NCBI RefSeq assembly: GCF_030867145.1 | Contig: NC_134414.1 | Coordinates: forward strand, 126,864,465-126,928,464 | Direction of reading: 5' to 3' | DNA length: 64,000 nt | From: Opisthocomus hoazin | Taxonomy: Eukaryota; Chordata; Aves; Opisthocomiformes; Opisthocomidae | Shown: piece by piece, positions 1 through 8,210 of the stretch | Numbering within the stretch: the first letter of the stretch is position 1 | How the letters are laid out: every line of letters starts with the position of its first letter | Program-made: the position numbers and the translations under genes | The notes under the pieces: model-generated | What the model was told of the DNA's origin: nothing | What the model saw: the letters and a program-made list of their open reading frames with translations, nothing else | The model's database searches: none

Positions 1-1560
1 CCTGAGACCAGACCACAGCACTGGCCCAGGCACACAGGTTGAGGGAAGAGGCAAACATCCATTTCCCTGAGTGGGCTGTTCCCTGTCCTGCTCCTTGCAC
101 AGGGTTCCTCATTCTGCTGTCTCCATGGCTCTGCTTTCCTACCCTGTTTCATACTGGCAAACATCAGCCCAGGCAAATGGGAACCAGAGACAGGAACAGA
201 CACAAGGACGGTGGCCAGGGAAGAGAGAGGAGCGGATTTCAGGGGGAGACAGAGGGCAGGAGAGGGAGACCTGAATGAGAATCCAGAAAAGTATCCCCAA
301 GGAAAACCCGCAGAGCCTAGAGGACAGCAGAGTTAGCTACAAAACTTGAGATGAAAACAGTCTCATGTCCCTCAACACAGACTAAGTGCAGAAATCTCAT
401 TTTTCTGTGAGTTCTAAGTGGCAACTACTATTTTCCATTAAAAAAGCCTACACTGGGCCAGGCCTGCTCATGCACTATTCTTGCTCATCTCATGAAAATG
501 AAAGTGCCTAAGAACCATGTAGGCCCACATTTCCATCCACACAGGTCAGTGGCGTATGTCAGCCACATGAATCAGCTGCACTCCTACTCTCAGTTTCACA
601 CAGGTGTTCACCGTGCATAAACACAGCAATTACTTTACCTAGCCTGAACTCAAATTTCAAACTCCAGTTCCCCTCTCTGCCTTCTCGTACATACATACAC
701 AACCCCGGGGACCCATGGCTTGGACACTGCTGCCATAGTTACTGTCATGTAAAGCAACAGGATATGATCAGTACTGGGAACACTGTTAGGAGGCTGAGCT
801 TCTCACTGTTATGAATCTTGACCTGTGAGACAGAGGAGTTCACGTTATCATGACTCGTATAATTAATTATGCATCTTGTATAGTTGATTTTAGTCAGGAG
901 ACATGCTTAGTCAACTGCAGTTTGGAGTAAAGAATATGCTTGGCATGAAGTGTAACCAGACTTAACCAAGAACATGGGAGTGATCATTTTGCACAATTGA
1001 AGAGTAAAAGTTTGCTGGCTTTAACTAGCAATACAGCAGCTGAGTTTTAATCCAAGTGGCATTTATTCTCAGGCTAACAGACTTGAATTCTCTTTTCAGA
1101 TGAGATTTTCTAGACGAGCTAGTGCACATGCATTACTTTCTAGTTATCACACGTCTGTACATGGCATACCAAGACTCCAGTCGGCAGCAGCGTCGTGGTG
1201 TTTGCTGCAGCTCGGCGCCGTGGCTGCTGAGACACAAACGTGTCATCAGGCAGTGAATCACACACACTCAGTTTTCACACTGCAGCTTTGGAAAGGAGAA
1301 AGGCAGTCAGAGGCAGGCATATTCGACAAGTGCACTACCGGTGTATGAAGAGGAACTGTATGATACTGTGGTTAGAAACCAACAGTAGCTAACAGACAGT
1401 CTCTCCAGTCCATCCCAGCAAGACACATGCACTGGGACTCAACACTTCCTAAAATCAAGCTGCCTTGGCCAATAGGGATCTCTTAAACTTATTAATAACC
1501 ATCTGTTTATGTCCTTCCATCTGAATTTGTGGCTAATAATATTTTCTGTGGACGACTTGC
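1..1560. other. unannotated flank left of the provirus
   Basis: I see no supported gene here. Open frames are short and have no domain signature, the base composition is mixed, and there is no CR1 end or LTR. It is the native sequence into which the retrovirus inserted. Confidence 0.5.
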
Positions 1561-1565
1561 CCCCA
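1561..1565. repeat. 5' target site duplication of the provirus (CCCCA)
   Basis: The five bases CCCCA stand directly before the TG that opens the 5' LTR, and the same five bases follow the CA that closes the 3' LTR at 8206-8210. A 5-bp duplication is usual for ERVL (class III) integrations. The perfect match supports a single undisturbed insertion. Confidence 0.9.
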
Positions 1566-1979
1566 TGTCCTGGGTTTGGCCAGGACAGGGTTAATTTTCA
1601 CCAGACTCCAGGAAGGGGCACAGCCGGGGGGTGGGGGCTGACCCCACCTGGCCAAACAGAGCCGGGTATTCCATACCATGGGACGTCACGCTGGGTTCCG
1701 GTGGGGGGGGAGCGGCGCGGCGGGAACGCACTCGCGGCTTGGGCGGGCGCAGCGCCGGTCCGGTTTCGGGAGAGCGGCTGTGTACGGTTCGTGGTTGTGT
1801 TTTCTCCTTATCTGTATCGTTGTTGTTCCTGTTTTCCCTCTGTTTGCTGTTCTGTTAAACTGCCCTTATCCCGACCCACCAGTTTTCTGCCTGTTTCTTT
1901 CCATTCTCCTCCGCACGCCGGCGGGGGGAGGGGCGGCCGCGTGGCGCTTTTGTTGCCGGCGGCAGCCGAAACCGAAACA
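1566..1979 (+). repeat. 5' LTR of the ERVL provirus
   Basis: This 414-bp long terminal repeat starts TGTCCTGG and ends CGAAACA. It should contain the retroviral promoter, but I see no clear TATA box. A CRE-like GACGTCAC lies at 1682-1689. The middle is GC-rich and the 3' third is pyrimidine-rich. At the place where the related solo LTR has AATAAA (52658-52663), this LTR reads GTTAAA (1854-1859), so the poly(A) signal is non-canonical. Open frames inside the LTR are incidental. Confidence 0.95.
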
Positions 1980-1985
1980 TTAAAT

Positions 1986-2004
1986 TGGCGCCCAGACGTG
2001 GGGC
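1986..2004 (+). promoter_or_regulatory. primer binding site, tRNA-Lys-like
   Basis: Six bases after the LTR comes TGGCGCCCAGACGTGGGGC. It matches the complement of the 3' end of tRNA-Lys(1,2), the primer used by foamy viruses, except for one extra base in the middle (AGACG where AACG is expected). The first eight bases, TGGCGCCC, which pair with the CCA end and acceptor stem, are perfect. The tRNA assignment is from knowledge of that primer site and was not searched. Confidence 0.75.
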
Positions 2005-2108
2005 GGGGATAACGGCAGGGCTGAGCAGCGGGTGTTAAAACTGCTTTCTTACATTTTGTTAAATTTTGTTATACGCATTTTTCTGTGTTAAAATAGTCGC
2101 CGGTAAAA
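2005..2108 (+). other. gag leader (5' untranslated region) of the provirus
   Basis: This stretch between primer site and gag start would hold any packaging signal. It is T-rich, and no splice donor stands out. The gag ATG at 2109 is preceded by a run of A, giving an A at position -3, an acceptable context for initiation. Confidence 0.5.
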
Positions 2109-4112
2109 ATGTTTCTGACTTTGATCAAATATCTCTGCTACGTAAATCCTTACTTGCTGTATGTGTTTGCCGCCGTGCTGTTTGTTACCTCGGGAAAGAA
2201 GATCAGGATGATGATTTTGCTGTACTGTACGATATCGACTTATGATATGATAACATCACTGTGCATGAAATTAGTCTTTTATTTGCATGCGGCACTGCGG
2301 TCATTTCCGTACCTCGGATCCTATGTCTTAGATTTTGTTAATGATCAAACCCAGTCTGTGGGGAAAACCGAAGGGGATACCTTCCCCCACTCTTTCGCCC
2401 CCCCCCCTCTCTCCCTCAGGCTGGTCCTAACTGCTTTTGAGAATTTCGAGTACCCGTGGGATGCTCAGGGCAGCACTCTCCTTTTGTTATGCCTCCTGAA
2501 TGGGTTGCAGGTTTTGTTTAGGGTTAAGCAAGTCGTTAAGAACATCGTGCAGAGACCTGCCCCGGGGCTGGATAGCTGTGAGTGGCTGGGTGTGTGGGAC
2601 AGCATGGGCAGATGTCTAGAGCAGTGGGCACCTGCGGTGTGTTTTAAACTCACCCCTGAACAAATACAGAATCCGGACAATCTGGTAAAATATCTGAAAA
2701 AAGTGTGCTGCCACCCTGGGAATTCCAGAGAGACACAGATCACCACAATGTGCTGGGGTCTGGCCCATGCCTACCGAGCCCTGTTCAACACTGTTCAGTG
2801 CCTTAAAGGGGAAAGGGGGGGAAGCGAAGCGGCAGGCGCTGCAACTGGCGCTGCCCCCCCAGCCGGCCCTGCAGCCCCTCCAGCCCAGCAGGCAGTCCCA
2901 GCCCCCCCGACAGGCACCACCGCTGCTGCAGCCACAGCTGCAGGGTCTGCCTCGGTTTCCCCAGCGGACACAGCAGCTGCTCCAGCCCCAGCTCCAGCCA
3001 CAGGCACAGTGACTGAGCCCAATGACCAACCTGTGCAGGTAGCAGTCGCCCCCGTAAAACTAAAGAAAGATGCAAAGAGAGCAGATCGCTCCGGGAGGGA
3101 TGACGATGAGCCAGGGTCATCACGGGAGATAGAGACAGAGATCATCACCCGGTCCCTGTCCCTGGGCGAGCTGCGAGACATGCGGAAAGACTTCAGCCGC
3201 CACCCAGGCGAGCACATTGCCACCTGGCTGCTGCGGTGCTGGGATAATGGGGCTAGCAGCTTGGAATTAGAGGGCAAGGAAGCCAAGCAGCTGGGATCCC
3301 TGGCCAGGGATGGGGGCATTGACAAGGCCATTGGGAAAAAGGAACAAGTCCTCAGCCTCTGGAGGAGACTTCTGTCAGGCGTGAGGGAGAGATACCCCTT
3401 CAGTGACGATTTTGTATGCTATCCTGGCAAGTGGACCAATATGGAAAGGGGTATTCAGTACTTGAGGGAATTAGCTGTGCGGGAGCTGGTTTACTGTGAC
3501 ACAGACGATGAGCAGGTACCCACAGACCCAGATGAACTCCAGTGCTCACAATCCATGTGGAGGAAGTTTGTGCGGAGCGCACCCTCCTCGCATGCCAACT
3601 CACTGGCAGTTGTAAACTGGAAAGGTAAAGACGCACCAACAGTGGACGAGGTGGCTGTCAGACTCCGCCAATATGAGGAAAGTCTCTCTTCCTCCCTTGT
3701 CTCAGCTGTGGAGAAACTGGCCCGGGAGGTCCGACAAATGAAAGAGAGTAGGTCCTACTCCCCACCTGTACGGGCCATCATCTCAGCTATTAGGGGCAAG
3801 CGTTTCCCTGCTCAGGAGAGGGAATACAGAGGCTACACACCACGGGGCACCCTGTGGTTTTACCTGCGTGACCATGGAGAGGACATGAGGAAGTGGGATG
3901 GAAAACCCACCTCAAGTCTAGAGGCCCGAGTACGTGAGTTGCGAGGTAAAACAATCACAAAAGGGGACTCTGTTAGGAAAAATGCCGCTCCAGTTTCCAA
4001 AAGCCAGCTCTCCAGACCAGGTAGACAGTTTGACCTTGATTCCGATCCTCTGGAGGGGACCTCCAAGTCATTTTTACAGCAGGTGAGCAGCAATTTCTCT
4101 GACGAGGATTAG
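2109..4112 (+). CDS. gag: ERVL Gag polyprotein (667 aa), intact frame
   Basis: This is the structural polyprotein of the provirus. Residues 1-60 are strongly hydrophobic, with likely membrane segments at about 6-27 and 34-62, and a further hydrophobic stretch at 121-137. That is unusual for Gag, which is normally soluble or myristoylated. Residues 238-300 are an Ala/Pro/Thr-rich linker, followed by a charged segment (316-345). Residues 345-545 look like the capsid region, with Trp-rich helical stretches such as WLLRCWDN (373-380). A conserved-looking block near 578-610 contains LWFYLRDHGEDMRKWDGK. The C-terminus is acidic and has no CCHC zinc knuckle. I chose the ATG at 2109 because it opens the frame just after the leader. 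It ends in UAG at 4110-4112, in the same frame as pol, which suggests readthrough. No frameshift or internal stop is present. Identification as Gag rests mainly on position and general style. Confidence 0.85.
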   Translation: MFLTLIKYLCYVNPYLLYVFAAVLFVTSGKKIRMMILLYCTISTYDMITSLCMKLVFYLHAALRSFPYLGSYVLDFVNDQTQSVGKTEGDTFPHSFAPPPLSLRLVLTAFENFEYPWDAQGSTLLLLCLLNGLQVLFRVKQVVKNIVQRPAPGLDSCEWLGVWDSMGRCLEQWAPAVCFKLTPEQIQNPDNLVKYLKKVCCHPGNSRETQITTMCWGLAHAYRALFNTVQCLKGERGGSEAAGAATGAAPPAGPAAPPAQQAVPAPPTGTTAAAATAAGSASVSPADTAAAPAPAPATGTVTEPNDQPVQVAVAPVKLKKDAKRADRSGRDDDEPGSSREIETEIITRSLSLGELRDMRKDFSRHPGEHIATWLLRCWDNGASSLELEGKEAKQLGSLARDGGIDKAIGKKEQVLSLWRRLLSGVRERYPFSDDFVCYPGKWTNMERGIQYLRELAVRELVYCDTDDEQVPTDPDELQCSQSMWRKFVRSAPSSHANSLAVVNWKGKDAPTVDEVAVRLRQYEESLSSSLVSAVEKLAREVRQMKESRSYSPPVRAIISAIRGKRFPAQEREYRGYTPRGTLWFYLRDHGEDMRKWDGKPTSSLEARVRELRGKTITKGDSVRKNAAPVSKSQLSRPGRQFDLDSDPLEGTSKSFLQQVSSNFSDED

Positions 4113-7100
4113 AGGGGCCCTGCCTCCAGCCAGGTGGAGGAAAGGGACAACCGTGTCTATTGGACGGTGTGGATTCGGTGGCCTGGCACGTCAGATCCAC
4201 AAGAGTATAAAGCTCTAGTGGACACTGGTGCACAGTGTACTTTAATGCCATCAGAGTTCAAAGGGTCAGAGTCCATTTGCATTTCTGGAGTGACAGGGGG
4301 GTCCCAAGAGCTGAGTCTACTGGAGGCTGAAGTGAGCCTCACTGGGCAGGACTGGCAGAAGCACCCCATTGTAACTGGCCCCGAGGCTCCGTGCATCCTT
4401 GGGATAGACTATCTTAGGAGAGGCTATTTCAAGGACCCAAAGGGGTATCGGTGGGCTTTTGGCATAGCTGCTGTGGAGACGGAAGAAATTAAACAGCTGT
4501 CCATTTTGCCTGGTCTCTCGGAGGATCCTTCCGTTGTGGGGTTGCTGAGGGTTGAAGAACAACAGGTACCCATCGCGACCACAACGGTGCACCGGCGACA
4601 GTATCGTACCAACCGAGACTCCCTTCTCCCCATTCATCAGCTGATCCGCCAGCTGGAGAGTCAAGGAGTGATCACCAAAACTCGCTCACCCTTTAATAGT
4701 CCCATATGGCCAGTGAGAAAATCTACTGGAGAGTGGAGACTGACAATAGACTACCGTGGCCTGAATGAAGTCACACCACCACTGAGTGCTGCCGTGCCAG
4801 ACATGCTAGAACTTCAATATCAGCTGGAGTCAAAGGCAGCCAAGTGGTACGCTACAATTGACATCGCTAATGCATTCTTCTCCATCCCTTTGGCAGCAGA
4901 GTGCAGGCCACAGTTTGCTTTCACCTGGAGGGGCATCCAGTACACCTGGAATCGACTGCCCCAGGGGTGGAAACACAGTCCCACCATTTGCCATGGACTA
5001 ATCCAGACTGCACTGGAAAAGGGTGAAGCCCCAGAACATCTGCAGTACATCGATGACATCATTATATGGGGCGACACAGCGGAGGAAGTTTTTGAGAAAG
5101 GGGAGAAAATAGTTCAAATCCTTCTGAAAGCCGGTTTCGCCATTAAGCGAAGTAAAGTCAAGGGACCTGCGCAAGAGATCCAGTTTTTGGGAATAAAATG
5201 GCAGGATGGGCGCCGTCAAATCCCAATGGATGTCATCAACAAAATAGCAGCTATGTCTCCACCCACCAGCAAAAAGGAAGCACAGGCCTTCCTGGGTGTT
5301 GTGGGTTTTTGGAGGATGCACATCCCAAATTACAGCCAGATTGTAAGTCCTCTGTACCACGTGACCCGGAAGAAGAATGATTTTGAATGGGGCCCTGAGC
5401 AACGACAGGCATTTGAACAGATTAAACGGGAGATAGTTCATGCCGTAGCCCTTGGTCCAGTCCGGTCAGGGCAAGATGTTAAAAACGTGCTCTACACCGC
5501 AGCCGGGGAGAATGGCCCAACCTGGAGTCTCTGGCAGAAAGCACCAGGGGAGACTCGAGGTCGACCCCTGGGGTTCTGGAGCCGGGGATACAAAGGATCT
5601 GAGGCCCGCTATACTCCCACTGAGAAAGAGATTCTGGCAGCATATGAAGGCGTTCGAGCTGCTTCAGAAGTGGTCGGCACTGAAGCACAGCTCCTCCTAG
5701 CTCCACGATTGCCGGTCCTGGGCTGGATGTTCAAAGAGAGGGTCCCTTCTACGCATCATGCCACCGATGCTACGTGGAGTAAGTGGGTCGCTCTGATCAC
5801 CCAGCGCGCCCGAATGGGAAACCCCAGTCGCCCAGGAATTCTGGAGGTCATCATGGACTGGCCAGAAGGCAAAGATTTTGGAGCATCGCCAGAGGAGGAG
5901 GTGACACGTGCTGAAGAGGCCCCACTGTATAACCAGCTGCCAGAAGATAAGAAACAGTATGCCCTGTTCACGGATGGGTCCTGTCGCATTGTGGGGAAGC
6001 AGCGGAGGTGGAAGGCTGCTGTATGGAGCCCTACACGACAAGTCGCGGAAACTGCCGAGGGAGAAGGTGAGTCCAGCCAGTTTGCAGAGGTGAAAGCCAT
6101 CCAGCTGGCTTTAGACATTGCCAGTCGAGAGAAGTGGCCAGTGCTCTATCTTTACACTGACTCTTGGATGGTGGCCAATGCCTTGTGGGGGTGGCTGCAG
6201 CAATGGAAGAAGAACAACTGGCAGCGCAGAGGCAAACCCATCTGGGCTGCCCCATTGTGGCAAGATATTGCTGCCCGGCTAGAGCAGTTGGCTGTAAAAG
6301 TCCGTCACGTGGACGCCCACGTCCCTAAGAGTCGGGCCACTGAAGAACATCAAAACAACCACCAGGTAGATCAGGCTGCTAAGATTGAAGTGGCTCAGGT
6401 GGATCTGGACTGGCAACATAAGGGTGAACTCTTTATAGCTCGGTGGGCCCATGACACCTCGGGCCACCAAGGAAGAGACGCGACATACAGATGGGCTCGT
6501 GACCGAGGGGTGGACTTGACCATGGACACTATTGCACAGGTTATCCATGAATGTGAGACATGCGCTGCAATCAAGCAAGCCAAGCGGGTAAAGCCTCAGT
6601 GGTATGGAGGACGATGGCTAAAATATAAATATGGGGAGGCTTGGCAGATTGACTACATCACACTGCCACAAACCCGCCAAGGCAAGCGCTATGTGCTCAC
6701 AATGGTGGAGGCCACCACCGGATGGCTGGAAACCTACCCTGTGCCCCATGCCACCGCCCGGAATACCATCCTGGGCCTGGAAAAACAAGTCCTGTGGCGA
6801 CATGGCACTCCCGAAAGAATCGAGTCAGACAACGGGACTCATTTTCGCAACAGCCTCATAGACACCTGGGCCAAAGAACACGGTATTGAGTGGGTGTATC
6901 ACATCCCCTACCATGCACCAGCCTCTGGAAAGATTGAACGTTACAATGGGCTGCTAAAAACCACTTTGAGGGCAATGGGGGGTGGGACTTTCAAAAATTG
7001 GGATACCCATTTAGCAAAGGCCACCTGGTTGGTTAACACCAGAGGGTCCACCAACCGGGCTGGTCCTGCCCAGTCAAAACCTCAGCGCCCAGTAGAAGGG

Positions 7101-7298
7101 GATAAAGTCCCTGTAGTGCACATGCGGAACATGTTAGGGAAGACGGTTTGGGTCAGTCCTGCCTCGGGCAAAGGCAAGCCCGTCCGCGGGATTGCTTTTG
7201 CTCAAGGACCTGGGTGTACCTGGTGGGTAATGCGGAAGGATGGGGAAGTCCGATGTGTACCTCATGGGGATTTAATTTTGGGCGAGAATAGTCCATAA
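4113..7298 (+). CDS. pol: ERVL Pro-Pol polyprotein: protease, RT, RNase H, integrase
   Basis: The enzymatic polyprotein is about 1054 residues counted from the GTG codon at 4134. The frame is already open from the gag UAG, seven codons earlier, and no ATG starts it, so synthesis by UAG readthrough is likely. Domains in order, numbered from 4134: aspartic protease with DTGA at 30-33 and LGIDYLRRG at 89-97; reverse transcriptase with Asp243 in TIDIANAF, LPQGWKHSP at 275-283 and YIDD at 305-308; RNase H with Asp614, Glu652, Asp676 and Asp746; integrase with the zinc site His773, His778, Cys807, Cys810 and the catalytic triad Asp840, Asp899, Glu935, the last two with the standard 35 residues between them. 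A basic, Trp-containing C-terminal region (990-1046) fits the DNA-binding domain of integrase. I see no dUTPase, which mammalian ERVL carry after integrase. No lesion was seen. Confidence 0.95.
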   Translation, partial: RGPASSQVEERDNRVYWTVWIRWPGTSDPQEYKALVDTGAQCTLMPSEFKGSESICISGVTGGSQELSLLEAEVSLTGQDWQKHPIVTGPEAPCILGIDYLRRGYFKDPKGYRWAFGIAAVETEEIKQLSILPGLSEDPSVVGLLRVEEQQVPIATTTVHRRQYRTNRDSLLPIHQLIRQLESQGVITKTRSPFNSPIWPVRKSTGEWRLTIDYRGLNEVTPPLSAAVPDMLELQYQLESKAAKWYATIDIANAFFSIPLAAECRPQFAFTWRGIQYTWNRLPQGWKHSPTICHGLIQTALEKGEAPEHLQYIDDIIIWGDTAEEVFEKGEKIVQILLKAGFAIKRSKVKGPAQEIQFLGIKWQDGRRQIPMDVINKIAAMSPPTSKKEAQAFLGVVGFWRMHIPNYSQIVSPLYHVTRKKNDFEWGPEQRQAFEQIKREIVHAVALGPVRSGQDVKNVLYTAAGENGPTWSLWQKAPGETRGRPLGFWSRGYKGSEARYTPTEKEILAAYEGVRAASEVVGTEAQLLLAPRLPVLGWMFKERVPSTHHATDATWSKWVALITQRARMGNPSRPGILEVIMDWPEGKDFGASPEEEVTRAEEAPLYNQLPEDKKQYALFTDGSCRIVGKQRRWKAAVWSPTRQVAETAEGEGESSQFAEVKAIQLALDIASREKWPVLYLYTDSWMVANALWGWLQQWKKNNWQRRGKPIWAAPLWQDIAARLEQLAVKVRHVDAHVPKSRATEEHQNNHQVDQAAKIEVAQVDLDWQHKGELFIARWAHDTSGHQGRDATYRWARDRGVDLTMDTIAQVIHECETCAAIKQAKRVKPQWYGGRWLKYKYGEAWQIDYITLPQTRQGKRYVLTMVEATTGWLETYPVPHATARNTILGLEKQVLWRHGTPERIESDNGTHFRNSLIDTWAKEHGIEWVYHIPYHAPASGKIERYNGLLKTTLRAMGGGTFKNWDTHLAKATWLVNTRGSTNRAGPAQSKPQRPVEGDKVPVVHMRNMLGKTVWVSPASGKGKPVRGIAFAQGPGCTWWVMRKDGEVRCVPHGDLILGENSP

Positions 7299-7791
7299 AT
7301 AAATTGTATAAAGTTAGTTGTTAAATAACCCTGTCACTGTCTGTTATCACTGTTATAATTGTTATATTTTGTACCAGTAGTAGCATAGTAAGAATCGTCC
7401 AGATTAAAGAAGGATGGACTTTTTCGATGAAAACCTAGCAGAGCACGGTGATGATGGAACTGGACCTGGTTTTCAACAACTAGCATCCAGCAACTTCATC
7501 AAGATCAACATCTCCTGCAGGCTGTGGGCACGGGCCGCACCAGATACATCAGCCTTGAGCTCCGGATGCAGCAAGTGACCGCCCATCACCACACATCACC
7601 TCCCCTGCCACGGAAGACCATAACGACAGATGGAGCCTGAAGTCATGGATTAAATGAACTCAACGGACACTTTAGAGTGATGATCCATAGATTAAAGGAA
7701 TGATATCTGGAGACAGGAGAAGTGGTGGTGATCAGCTGGACAATGGGGGACCTGGGCATGACATAGATGGTATGGAATAAGGGGTGGATAA
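7299..7791 (+). other. 3' non-coding region of the provirus, no env
   Basis: These 493 bases lie between the pol stop and the 3' LTR. No frame of useful length and no envelope or accessory gene is seen. The tail starts AT-rich, then becomes mixed. Just before the LTR, 7775-7791 is a purine-rich stretch (GGAATAAGGGGTGGATA) broken by T residues; it is the only candidate for the polypurine tract that primes plus-strand DNA. Confidence 0.75.
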
Positions 7792-8205
7792 TGTCCTGGG
7801 TTTGGCCAGGACAGGGTTAATTTTCACCAGACTCCAGGAAGGGGCACAGCCGGGGGGTGGGGGCTGACCCCACCTGGCCAAACAGAGCCGGGTATTCCAT
7901 ACCATGGGACGTCACGCTGGGTTCCGGTGGGGGGGGAGCGGCGCGGCGGGAACGCACTCGCGGCTTGGGCGGGCGCAGCGCCGGTCCGGTTTCGGGAGAG
8001 CGGCTGTGTACGGTTCGTGGTTGTGTTTTCTCCTTATCTGTATCGTTGTTGTTCCTGTTTTCCCTCTGTTTGCTGTTCTGTTAAACTGCCCTTATCCCGA
8101 CCCACCAGTTTTCTGCCTGTTTCTTTCCATTCTCCTCCGCACGCCGGCGGGGGGAGGGGCGGCCGCGTGGCGCTTTTGTTGCCGGCGGCAGCCGAAACCG
8201 AAACA
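7792..8205 (+). repeat. 3' LTR of the ERVL provirus
   Basis: It has the same 414 bp as the 5' LTR, with no difference found on reading both. It begins TGTCCTGG and ends CGAAACA, and shares the CRE-like GACGTCAC and the GTTAAA at the poly(A) signal position. The identity points to a young insertion, or less likely to gene conversion between the LTRs. Confidence 0.95.
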
Positions 8206-8210
8206 CCCCA
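8206..8210. repeat. 3' target site duplication of the provirus (CCCCA)
   Basis: This is an exact copy of the five bases at 1561-1565, lying directly after the CA that ends the 3' LTR. Confidence 0.9.

Larger units (their letters stand above)
1566..8205 (+). mobile_element. complete ERVL-type endogenous retrovirus (gag-pro-pol, no env)
   Basis: The 6640-bp element has the order 5' LTR, primer binding site, gag, pro-pol, a 493-bp non-coding tail, a weak purine tract and 3' LTR, flanked by a 5-bp CCCCA duplication. The LTRs begin TGT and end ACA. Read side by side I found no difference between them over 414 bp, so the insertion should be recent in evolutionary terms. Gag and Pol each have a long frame without internal stops, and the protease, RT, RNase H and integrase catalytic residues are present. 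No envelope frame exists, so any movement would be intracellular, as is typical of ERVL elements. Class III placement rests on the 5-bp duplication, the LTR start resembling known avian ERVL LTRs, and the Gag/Pol style. The exact repeat family name cannot be given without a library search. Confidence 0.95.

Noticed and set aside
1509-2012. 167-codon frame across the 5' LTR
   Set aside because: It runs through LTR and primer site, and its LTR part recurs in the 3' LTR; it has no gag-like content.
2465-3331. Minus-strand frames of up to 178 codons opposite gag
   Set aside because: They are antisense to the Ala/Pro-rich linker of an intact gag, have low complexity and no domain.
7299-7791. Possible env or accessory gene after pol
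   Set aside because: No frame of useful length, signal peptide or membrane segment is present.
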